From Streptomyces spiroverticillatus (GTDB taxonomy: Bacteria; Actinomycetota; Actinomycetes; Streptomycetales; Streptomycetaceae), in contig BMUX01000018.1 in NCBI GenBank assembly GCA_014650415.1, positions 62,001 to 126,000 of the forward strand: a DNA stretch of 64,000 nt. Direction: 5' to 3'. The position numbers were made by a program, and so were the translations under genes. The stretch's first letter is position 1. Each line of letters opens with the position of its first letter. Below the pieces are notes generated by a model, which saw only the letters and a list, made by a program, of their open reading frames with translations, was not told the DNA's origin and ran no database searches. Below, one piece after another: positions 58,376 to 64,000 of the stretch.

Positions 58376-59328
58376 CGGGTCTTCTCGGGGGCGGGGCCGG
58401 GGGCGGGGGCGGTGGTGTCGGCCAGCGGCACCTCCGCCTTGCGCGAGCGGGAGCGCGAGACCGCCACGCCCGCCAGGCACACCGCCCCGCCGAGCAGCGT
58501 GATCCAGCCCGGCACCTCGTCCAGCAGCAGCCAGGACATCAGCACGACGATCGCGGGCACCGCGTAGGTGGTCGCGCCCATCTTCCCGGCCGTGGTGCGC
58601 TTGAGCGCGTACGCCCAGGTCGTGAAGGCCAGCGCGCTCGGGAAGATGCCCAGGTAGACCATGTTCAGCGTCGCCGACAACGGGGCGTGGGCGAGGCCGT
58701 CCACGAGCTGGCCGCTGAACGGCAGGCAGGCGACCGCGCCGATCACACAGCCGTACGTCGTCGCCTGGAGCGGCGTGGCATGCGTCAGCGCGGGCTTCTG
58801 GGCGACCACTCCGATCGCGTACGTCACGGCCGCCACCAGGCACAGGACCACACCCAGCAGCGACGTACCGCCGCCGCCCGACATCGAGACGCCCACGATC
58901 GCCGCACCCGCGAAGGAGACGATCATTCCGGCGATGAGGCGCGGCGACAGCCCCTCGCCCAGGAAGCGGCTGGCCAGCAGTGCCATCAGGATCGGGGCCA
59001 CGTTCACCACGAGCGACGCCGTGCCCGCGTCCACCAGCTGCTCGCCCCAGTTGAGCGCCACCGCGTACGCGCCGAACCAGAGCAGGCCGGAGACGACGAT
59101 GCCCGGCCAGGCGGCCTTCGGCGGCAGGCCCTCGCGCCGTATCAGCAGGATGACGACCAGGACGACCGAGCCGGACAGCAGCCGTCCGAGCGCCAGTGCG
59201 CCCGGCTCGTACGACTCGCCCGCGCTGCGGATGGACACGAAGGCCGAGGCCCACAGCACCACGGTCACGGCGGCCGCGACCAGCGCGAGCGGCTCGGAAC
59301 GGGTCGAGGGGGAGGAGGAGTTGCTCAT
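58372..59328 (-). CDS. EamA/DMT family transporter
   Basis: A 318-residue integral membrane protein of the drug/metabolite transporter superfamily, ten helices as two EamA repeats. The first repeat has ALVAAAVTVVLWASAFVSIRSAGE and the second SLLGVVLCLVAAVTYAIGVVAQKPAL, with the SATLNMVYLGIFPSALAFTTWAYALKRTTAGKMGATTYAVPAIVVLMSWLLLDEVPGWITLLGGAVCLAGV ending typical of EamA exporters of amino acids or metabolites. A basic Ser/Arg-rich tail follows. The gene is convergent with the alcohol dehydrogenase. Downstream the winged-helix regulator gene starts at 60129 on the same strand; its stop (59395) is 66 bp before the EamA start (59328), so they may be co-transcribed. Confidence 0.87.
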   Translation of the reverse strand: MSNSSSPSTRSEPLALVAAAVTVVLWASAFVSIRSAGESYEPGALALGRLLSGSVVLVVILLIRREGLPPKAAWPGIVVSGLLWFGAYAVALNWGEQLVDAGTASLVVNVAPILMALLASRFLGEGLSPRLIAGMIVSFAGAAIVGVSMSGGGGTSLLGVVLCLVAAVTYAIGVVAQKPALTHATPLQATTYGCVIGAVACLPFSGQLVDGLAHAPLSATLNMVYLGIFPSALAFTTWAYALKRTTAGKMGATTYAVPAIVVLMSWLLLDEVPGWITLLGGAVCLAGVAVSRSRSRKAEVPLADTTAPAPGPAPEKTR

Positions 59329-59394
59329 GCCGCGATGCTAGGGCATGAACACTTCGGCTGTCACCGAAGTGTCGATGTCGTCAGGGTGCGGGGA

Positions 59395-60129
59395 TCACCG
59401 AAGCGCCGCCGCATCGATGCCGAGCAGGTCGCAGAAGGTGCGCTCGCCCGCCGGAGTCACCTTCACCGCGCGCTCCGTCCCGATCCGTACGCACCACTTC
59501 TCCTCCAGCGCGCGACGGCACAGCTCCGCCCCCGCGACGCCCGCCAGGTGGCGCTTGCGCTCCGTCCAGTCCAGGCAGGAACTCACCGTCGGGCGGCGGG
59601 TCTTGAGCGTCGCGAGGGGAATTCCCAAGTCGTCGAACCAGGCCAGGCCCGTGTCCGTGAGCGCGAAACCGTTGACCGTCAGGAGCAGGCCGCGCGCCTC
59701 CATCGCCTCCGTGATCGCGATGCCCAGGCGGCCCGCCAGATGGTCGTAGCAGGTGCGCCCGCGCGCCATCGCCGCCCCCACGCTCGCCGCCCGCAGCGTG
59801 TGCGGGGCGTCGCGGCCCGGAATCGCGTACGAGGCCACCGACTCCACGAGCTGCGCCGCGTCCGCGTCCGCGAGGCGCACATAGCGGTGACGGCCCTGCC
59901 GCTCCTCGGCCAGCAGTCCGGCCGACACCAGCCGCCCCAGGTGCTCGCTGGCGGTGGAGGCGGCGACGCCCGCCTGCCGGGCGAGTTCGCTCGCGGTCCA
60001 GGCGCGGCCGTCCAGGAGGGAGAGCAGGAACACGGCCCGGGTCTCGTCGGACAGCAGGCACGCGAGGGCGGCGAGACGGGCCGCGGGGGTTCCGGCCGTG
60101 TCGGACGCGGGGGCGGAGGATTTCGGCAT
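59395..60129 (-). CDS. ArsR-type winged-helix transcriptional regulator
   Basis: A 244-residue protein. The HTH (residues about 18-85) reads ARLAALACLLSDETRAVFLLSLLDGRAWTASELARQAGVAASTASEHLGRLVSAGLLAEERQGRHRYVRLADADAAQLVESVA. The C-terminal part includes GRTCYDHLAGRLGIAITEAMEARGLL, a pattern seen in a Streptomyces-type ArsR subgroup, and a second region FCDLLGIDAAALR. It lacks the classic metal-binding Cys pair near the DNA-binding helix, so it may sense an organic effector. It precedes eamA on the same strand; regulation of that exporter is plausible. ATG 60129 starts MPKSSAPA. Confidence 0.83.
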   Translation of the reverse strand: MPKSSAPASDTAGTPAARLAALACLLSDETRAVFLLSLLDGRAWTASELARQAGVAASTASEHLGRLVSAGLLAEERQGRHRYVRLADADAAQLVESVASYAIPGRDAPHTLRAASVGAAMARGRTCYDHLAGRLGIAITEAMEARGLLLTVNGFALTDTGLAWFDDLGIPLATLKTRRPTVSSCLDWTERKRHLAGVAGAELCRRALEEKWCVRIGTERAVKVTPAGERTFCDLLGIDAAALR

Positions 60130-60143
60130 TCCTCCAGGGTGCC

Positions 60144-60851
60144 CTACGGAAGCTTCGGCGCCGGCCGAACCGTCGCGAAGCCCCCGGCCCCGCTCCCGGC
60201 GCGCTCCGATGCGTACCGTCCCGCCTCGTACTGGACCCCCAGCCCGTCCAGCAGCGCCCGCAGGCCCGTCTCGAACGCCCCCTCGTCCACCTTCTCCTGG
60301 TGGTCCGCGAGCAGGTGCGCCTGCCCGAGGTGCGGGTAGTCGGCCGGGTCGTACGCCGTCTCGTCGTCGACGAAGCCGCGCGCGAAGGAGCCCAGCGCCG
60401 AGCCCGTCACGAAGTAGCGCATGAGCGCGCCGATGTACGTCGCCTGGGCGGGCGGCCAGCCGGCCCGCACCATCGCCCCGAACACCGCGTCGGCGACCCG
60501 CAGCCCGGCCGGGCGGCGGCCGGGGCCGCGCGCGAGCACCGGGACGATGTGCGGGTGCTCGGTGAGCGCGGCGCGGTAGGAGAGCGCCCAGTCGTGCAGC
60601 GCCCGCCGCCAGTCGCGGCCGTCGGCCGCGTCGAACATCGACAGATCGACCTTCGCGGACACCGTGTCGGCGACCGCCTCCAGGATCTCGTCCTTGTTGC
60701 GGAAGTGGTTGTAGAGGGACGGTCCGCTGACCCCCAGCTCCGCCGCGAGCCGCCGCGTGGAGACCGCGTCCAGGCCCTCGGAGTCCACGAGCGCGCGCGC
60801 CGTCTCGACGATGCGGTCTCTGCTCAACAGGGGCTTGCGCGGTCGGGCCAT
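60144..60851 (-). CDS. TetR family regulator, likely repressor of the AACTA...TAGTT operator
   Basis: A repressor of about 235 residues. The HTH is RDRIVETARALVDSEGLDAVSTRRLAAELGVSGPSLYNHFRNKDEILEAV (residues about 12-60). The C-terminal domain resembles TetR_C tetracycline-repressor-like ligand domains. ATG 60851 (MARPRKP) or 60860 (MCRM...) are both possible. The palindrome at 60879-60898 sits within 30 bases upstream, and the divergent acyl-CoA dehydrogenase starts at 60937, a classic TetR/target arrangement. The same operator occurs before gcdH and the aldehyde dehydrogenase, so it may act in trans on these. Ligand not known; an acyl-CoA is likely. Confidence 0.85.
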   Translation of the reverse strand: MARPRKPLLSRDRIVETARALVDSEGLDAVSTRRLAAELGVSGPSLYNHFRNKDEILEAVADTVSAKVDLSMFDAADGRDWRRALHDWALSYRAALTEHPHIVPVLARGPGRRPAGLRVADAVFGAMVRAGWPPAQATYIGALMRYFVTGSALGSFARGFVDDETAYDPADYPHLGQAHLLADHQEKVDEGAFETGLRALLDGLGVQYEAGRYASERAGSGAGGFATVRPAPKLP

Positions 60852-60878
60852 GCGGCACATAGTAGGCCGGGCAACTGG

Positions 60879-60898
60879 AAACTAGCAGTGCTAATTAA
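60879..60898. promoter_or_regulatory. TetR operator between tetR and acyl-CoA dehydrogenase (site 3 of 3)
   Basis: AAACTAGCAGTGCTAATTAA contains the palindrome CTAGCA-G-TGCTAA. Read on the opposite strand the core is AATTAGCACTGCTAGTT, matching AACTAACACTGCTAGTT of the gcdH operator at 15 of 17 bases. It lies between the divergent starts. Confidence 0.75.
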
Positions 60899-60936
60899 TT
60901 CTTGCACGAAGACGCAGGACGGAAGGGGCGGGTGCC

Positions 60937-62088
60937 GTGAACCTGGAACTCAGCGAGGAGCAGAGAGCCGTCCAACGGCTCGCCCGTGACTTCGTGGCCC
61001 GCGAGATCACCCCGCACGTCGTGGAGTGGGACCGCACCGAGAACGTCGACAAGTCGATCGTGAAGAAGCTCGGCGCCCTCGGCTTCCTCGGCCTGACGAT
61101 CCCCGAGGAGTACGGCGGCTCCGGCGGCGACCACCTCGCCTACTGCCTGGTCACCGAAGAACTCGGCCGCGGCGACTCCTCGGTGCGCGGCATCGTCTCC
61201 GTGTCGCTCGGCCTGGTCGCCAAGACGATCGCCGCGTGGGGGAGCGAGGAGCAGAAGCAGCAGTGGCTGCCGCGCCTCACCTCCGGCGAGGCCATCGGCT
61301 GCTTCGGCCTCACCGAGCCCGGCACCGGCTCCGACGCCGGAAACCTGATCACGAAGGCCGTCCGCGACGGCGACGACTACGTGATCAACGGCACCAAGAT
61401 GTTCATCACCAACGGCACCTGGGCCGACGTCGTCCTCCTCTTCGCCCGCTCCACCGACGCCCCCGGCCACCAGGGCGTCTCCGCCTTCCTGATCCCCACC
61501 GACACCCCCGGCCTCACCCGCCGCACCATCCACGGCAAGCTCGGTCTGCGCGGCCAGGCCACCGCCGAACTCGTCCTGGAAGACGTCCGCGTGCCCGCCT
61601 CCGCGATGCTCGCCCCCGAGGGCAAGGGCTTCTCCGTCGCCATGTCGGCGCTCGCCAAGGGGCGCATGTCGGTCGCGGCGGGCTGCGTCGGCATCGCCCA
61701 GGCGGCGCTGGACGCGGCCCTGTCGTACGCGGGCGAGCGCGAGCAGTTCGGCAAGACCATCGCCCACCACCAGCTCGTCCAGGAGCTGATCACCGACATC
61801 GCGGTCGACGTCGACGCCGCCCGCCTGCTGACCTGGCGCGTCGCCGACCTCGTCGACCGGGGCGAGCCCTTCGTCACCGCCGCCTCCAAGGCCAAGCTCT
61901 TCGCCTCCGAGGCCGCCGTGCGCGCCGCGAACAACGCCCTCCAGGTGTACGGCGGTTACGGCTACATCGACGAGTACCCGGCGGGCAAGCTGCTGCGCGA
62001 CGCCCGCGTGATGACCCTCTACGAGGGCACCAGCCAGATCCAGAAGCTGGTCATCGGCCGTGCGCTGACGGGGGTTTCGGCCTTCTGA
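60937..62088 (+). CDS. Acyl-CoA dehydrogenase (short/branched-chain type)
   Basis: A 383-residue FAD enzyme that introduces a trans-2 double bond into an acyl-CoA. GTG 60937 has GGAAGGGG 8 bases upstream. Family motifs are IGCFGLTEPGTGSDAG, MFITNGTWADVVLLFAR, and the C-terminal IDEYPAGKLLRDARVMTLYEGTSQIQKLVIGRALTG, with catalytic base Glu363. QVYGGYGYIDEYPAGKLLRDAR places it near butyryl/isovaleryl-CoA-type enzymes. It is divergent from a TetR gene and shares its operator. The next gene on the strand (YiaA-like) is 80 bp away. Confidence 0.92.
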   Translation: MNLELSEEQRAVQRLARDFVAREITPHVVEWDRTENVDKSIVKKLGALGFLGLTIPEEYGGSGGDHLAYCLVTEELGRGDSSVRGIVSVSLGLVAKTIAAWGSEEQKQQWLPRLTSGEAIGCFGLTEPGTGSDAGNLITKAVRDGDDYVINGTKMFITNGTWADVVLLFARSTDAPGHQGVSAFLIPTDTPGLTRRTIHGKLGLRGQATAELVLEDVRVPASAMLAPEGKGFSVAMSALAKGRMSVAAGCVGIAQAALDAALSYAGEREQFGKTIAHHQLVQELITDIAVDVDAARLLTWRVADLVDRGEPFVTAASKAKLFASEAAVRAANNALQVYGGYGYIDEYPAGKLLRDARVMTLYEGTSQIQKLVIGRALTGVSAF

Positions 62089-62168
62089 AGTGGCCCCGGG
62101 CCGTCTGAGTACGTTTCTGAGTACGCGTACGGATGGGAGCCCGGAGTGATCCGGGTCACCCTGTCCGC

Positions 62169-62456
62169 ATGAGCGACACACAGGTCAAGCAGCAGAACAC
62201 CGGGGCCTACTACGCCCAGGCCATCGCCTCCTTCGCCGTCGCGCTCGGCGCCGTCACCATCGGCATCTTCTACCTGGATGCCAGCGGCTGGGTGCGCGCC
62301 TTCCTCGCCATCGCCGTCCTCTACCTGACCACCTCCTCCTTCACCCTCGCCAAGGTGATCCGCGACAAGCAGGAGGCCGGGCAGATCGTCAGCCGGGTCG
62401 ACCAGGCGCGGCTGGAGAAGCTGCTCGCCGAGCACGACCCCTTCCAGAAGCTCTAG
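62169..62456 (+). CDS. YiaA/YiaB-family small inner-membrane protein
   Basis: A 95-residue protein with two transmembrane helices (about residues 14-36 and 40-62; YAQAIASFAVALGAVTIGIFYLDASGWVRAFLAIAVLYLTTSSFTLAKVIRDKQEAG). This matches the YiaA/YiaB helix-hairpin pattern of unknown function. A charged C-terminal helix (RVDQARLEKLLAEHDPF) follows. The ATG at 62169 is the first possible after an in-frame gap. The gene is in the same direction as the acyl-CoA dehydrogenase, 80 bp after it. Confidence 0.8.
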   Translation: MSDTQVKQQNTGAYYAQAIASFAVALGAVTIGIFYLDASGWVRAFLAIAVLYLTTSSFTLAKVIRDKQEAGQIVSRVDQARLEKLLAEHDPFQKL

Positions 62457-62517
62457 ACGGACTGCCCGGAAGCTCCGGGTCGCCCAGAGGCTCTGGGCCG
62501 CACTCCGCCCCGCACGC

Positions 62518-62534
62518 TAAGCGCTTGCTCAGTA
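62518..62534. promoter_or_regulatory. Operator upstream of the TetR gene at 62583 (site 1 of 2)
   Basis: TAAGCGCTTGCTCAGTA contains an imperfect inverted repeat CTAAGC-GCTT-GCTCAG (including C62517). It lies 49 bp before the ATG. A near-identical sequence precedes maoC at 63789-63807. Confidence 0.7.
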
Positions 62535-62582
62535 CTGCGGGGTATGGTGTGCGTCCTGCTGTACGGACGGAAGAGGTGCGCG

Positions 62583-63227
62583 ATGAGCACGGCGCAGGAC
62601 GCGGAGGGCACCGCCGAGGGCGGGACGAACGAGGCATCCGCCTGGGGCGAGGTCGCCCCGGAGGCGGCCAGGAGACTGCTCGTCGCCGCCGTCGGAGCCT
62701 TCGCCGAGCGCGGCTACCACGCCACCACCACCCGCGACATCGCGGGCCGCGCCGGCATGAGCCCGGCCGCGCTCTACATCCACTACAAGACCAAGGAAGA
62801 ACTGCTCCACCGGATCAGCCGCATCGGCCACGACAAGGCCCTGCGCATCCTGGAGACCGCCGCCGACGGCGACGGCACCGCCGCCGAACGCCTCGCGGAC
62901 GCCGTCGTCACCTTCGTACGGTGGCACGCCGCGCACCACACCACCGCGCGTGTCGTGCAGTACGAACTGGACGCGCTCGGCGAGGAGCACCGCGCGGAGA
63001 TCGTGGAACTGCGCCGCCGCAGCGACGCCGCCGTGCGCCGCATCATCAACGACGGCGTGAGGTCGGGGGAGTTCGACGTCCCCGACGTGCCGGGCACCAC
63101 GCTCGCCGTGCTGTCGCTGTGCATCGACGTGGCCCGCTGGTTCAACGTGGAGGGACGGCGCACCCCCGACGAGGTCGGCGCGCTGTACGCCGACCTCGTG
63201 CTGCGGATGGTGACGGCCGCCCCGTAG
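62583..63227 (+). CDS. TetR family regulator (fatty-acid/CoA-metabolism type)
   Basis: A 214-residue repressor. The HTH is RRLLVAAVGAFAERGYHATTTRDIAGRAGMSPAALYIHYKTKEELLHRIS (residues about 30-78), preceded by a disordered Glu/Gly/Ala-rich 28-residue start. The C-terminal domain ARVVQYELDALGEEHRAEIVELRRRSDAAVRRIINDGVRSGEFDVPDVPGTTLAVLSLCIDVARWFN is the KstR2-like arrangement associated with fatty-acid or acyl-CoA genes. ATG 62583 has GGAAGAGG upstream. Its upstream operator is duplicated before the convergent maoC gene, so it likely represses itself and maoC. Confidence 0.87.
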   Translation: MSTAQDAEGTAEGGTNEASAWGEVAPEAARRLLVAAVGAFAERGYHATTTRDIAGRAGMSPAALYIHYKTKEELLHRISRIGHDKALRILETAADGDGTAAERLADAVVTFVRWHAAHHTTARVVQYELDALGEEHRAEIVELRRRSDAAVRRIINDGVRSGEFDVPDVPGTTLAVLSLCIDVARWFNVEGRRTPDEVGALYADLVLRMVTAAP

Positions 63228-63229
63228 GA

Positions 63230-63290
63230 GGTGGCTGCCGCTCCGCAGGGGGTGGCTGCCGCTCCGCAGGGGGTGGCTGCCGCTCCGCGG
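63230..63290. repeat. Three 21-bp tandem repeats after the TetR stop
   Basis: GGTGGCTGCCGCTCCGCAGGG repeats at 63230, 63251 and 63272, the last one shortened by 2 bases. A fourth partial unit GGTGGCT runs up to the maoC stop codon. The array starts 2 bases after the TetR stop and fills the convergent gap. Its sequence is not palindromic enough for a typical terminator. Confidence 0.92.
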
Positions 63291-63295
63291 GTGGC

Positions 63296-63757
63296 TCAGA
63301 AGTAGTAGCGCGAGATCGACTCCGCCACGCACGCCGGCTTCGCGCCGCCCTCGATCTCGACCGTCACCTTCGCCGTCACCTGCACACCGCCACCGGCCTC
63401 GGTCACCTCGGTCAGCACCGCCGTGGCGCGCAGCCGCGAACCCACCGGCACCGGCGACGGGAAGCGCACCTTGCCGGTGCCGTAGTTGATGCCCATCTTC
63501 ATGCCCTCGACCCGCATCACCTGCGGCACGAAAAGAGGCAACAGCGACAGCGTCAGGTACCCGTGCGCGATGGTCTTCCCGAACGGGCCCTGGGCGGCGC
63601 GCTCCGGGTCCACGTGGATCCACTGGTGGTCGCCCGTCGCGTCGGCGAACAGGTCGATCCGCTTCTGGTCGATCTCCAGCCACTCACTGTGGCCCAACTG
63701 CTCGCCGACGCCGGCGCTCAGTTCCTCGGCGGACGTGAAGATCCTCGGCTCGGTCAT
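63296..63757 (-). CDS. MaoC-like (R)-specific enoyl-CoA hydratase/dehydratase
   Basis: A 153-residue hot-dog-fold hydratase. The MaoC motif is FADATGDHQWIHVDPERAAQGPFGKTIAHGYLTLSLLPLF, with the active-site Asp (ATGDHQWIH) and His residues that activate water, followed by FPSPVPVGSRLRATAVL. It hydrates trans-2-enoyl-CoA to (R)-3-hydroxyacyl-CoA. ATG 63757 is followed by TEPRIFTSAEEL. Its promoter region holds the operator at 63789-63807, shared with the convergent TetR gene. It may channel acyl-CoA dehydrogenase products into storage or beta-oxidation. Confidence 0.9.
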   Translation of the reverse strand: MTEPRIFTSAEELSAGVGEQLGHSEWLEIDQKRIDLFADATGDHQWIHVDPERAAQGPFGKTIAHGYLTLSLLPLFVPQVMRVEGMKMGINYGTGKVRFPSPVPVGSRLRATAVLTEVTEAGGGVQVTAKVTVEIEGGAKPACVAESISRYYF

Positions 63758-63788
63758 TCCTGTGCTCCCTCGCTGCTCACGCACTTGA

Positions 63789-63807
63789 TTAAGCGTTTGC
63801 TCAGCAT
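63789..63807. promoter_or_regulatory. Operator upstream of maoC (site 2 of 2)
   Basis: TTAAGCGTTTGCTCAGCAT matches TAAGCGCTTGCTCAG of the TetR promoter at 14 of 15 core bases, with imperfect symmetry TTAAGC-GTTT-GCTCAG. It lies 32 bp before the maoC ATG on the minus strand. The sequence between it and soxR (63808-63856) would carry that gene's promoter. Confidence 0.75.
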
Positions 63808-63856
63808 GATTGGGCCCCTGTGTCCCTGTCAACGGAAGTCCATTAGGGTTCGCGGA

Positions 63857-64000
63857 GTGCCGCAGATTCCAGTGAAGGTCCACGAACTCACCGTCGGTCA
63901 GTTGTCCGCGCGCAGCGGCGCCGCCGTGTCCGCCCTGCACTTCTACGAGGCCAAGGGCCTGATCAGCAGCCGTCGCACCTCCGGCAACCAACGCCGGTAC
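63857..64000 (+). CDS. soxR: SoxR redox-sensing MerR-type regulator, 3'-truncated by window edge
   Basis: Only the first 48 residues are visible. GTG 63857 has GCGGAG nearby upstream. VKVHELTVGQLSARSGAAVSALHFYEAKGLISSRRTSGNQRRY is the SoxR-specific HTH start (the MerR winged-helix, with the SALHFYEAKGLI and NQRRY motifs), split here into short phrases. The 2Fe-2S Cys cluster would be beyond the window. In Streptomyces SoxR senses redox-active metabolites such as actinorhodin-like quinones. It is divergent from maoC by 99 bp. Confidence 0.87.
   Translation, partial: MPQIPVKVHELTVGQLSARSGAAVSALHFYEAKGLISSRRTSGNQRRY

Overview
The window is a stretch of linear-chromosome-type Streptomyces DNA. 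It is very GC-rich with strong third-position G/C bias, and it carries GTG and TTG starts, streptogrisin-type proteases, a SepF paralogue, an LAETG-anchored LPMO, a SoxR start and many TetR/GntR regulators. No rRNA, tRNA, CRISPR array, prophage or large biosynthetic cluster is visible. About 55 protein genes are supported. Most very long antisense ORFs are codon-bias shadows.

Layout. 0-5 kb: partial DHA2 efflux pump, glutaryl-CoA dehydrogenase, SepF-like division protein, and a DUF5685 protein with a cysteine-rich tail. 5-9 kb: FAD/NAD(P)-binding protein, short luciferase-like protein and DUF1684 protein in one run. 9-16 kb: secreted protease locus (streptogrisin B-like, slipin, second S1 protease, thermolysin-like M4 protease) containing a ~230-bp imperfect palindrome. 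16-19 kb: bifunctional AdhE behind a Rex-type operator. 19-23 kb: AAA ATPase, acetate transporter family protein and ABC-2-like membrane protein in one operon, then an F420-type oxidoreductase. 23-28 kb: LAETG-anchored LPMO, CitB-type response regulator without a kinase, and the TctCBA tricarboxylate transporter. 28-34 kb: TetR with MFS pump, NUDIX-VOC fusion, DUF402/GNAT operon divergent from a small GntR, and a DUF5925-type AAA protein. 34-45 kb: envelope polysaccharide region with a GH39-like glycosidase, a 1291-residue flippase fusion, NodB deacetylase, two GT2 enzymes, a BioF2/FemAB-like acyltransferase and a small membrane protein. 45-55 kb: GDSL lipase, Ser/Thr kinase, type ISP C-terminal-domain protein, hmgA with GntR, TetR, and a molybdopterin oxidoreductase. 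54.8-55.6 kb: gene graveyard with a subtilase fragment and an apparent IS200/IS605 remnant. 55.8-64 kb: aldehyde and alcohol dehydrogenases, EamA exporter, ArsR- and TetR-type regulators, acyl-CoA dehydrogenase, YiaA-like protein, TetR, MaoC and partial SoxR.

How the genes work together. The clearest cross-window logic is regulatory. One palindrome of the form AACTARC-N3-GCTARTT occurs before gcdH (1603), before the aldehyde/alcohol dehydrogenase pair (55673) and between a TetR gene and its divergent acyl-CoA dehydrogenase (60879). This suggests one acyl-CoA/aldehyde catabolism regulon. A second, different operator (YTAAGC-N4-GCTCAG) precedes both the TetR gene at 62583 and the convergent maoC at 63757. 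A Rex box precedes adhE. The polysaccharide genes from 42921 down to 36233 are translationally coupled by overlapping stop/start codons and read as one envelope-glycan module. Start codons were chosen from Shine-Dalgarno sequences and family N-termini. Functions are inferred from recognisable motifs, not from database searches.
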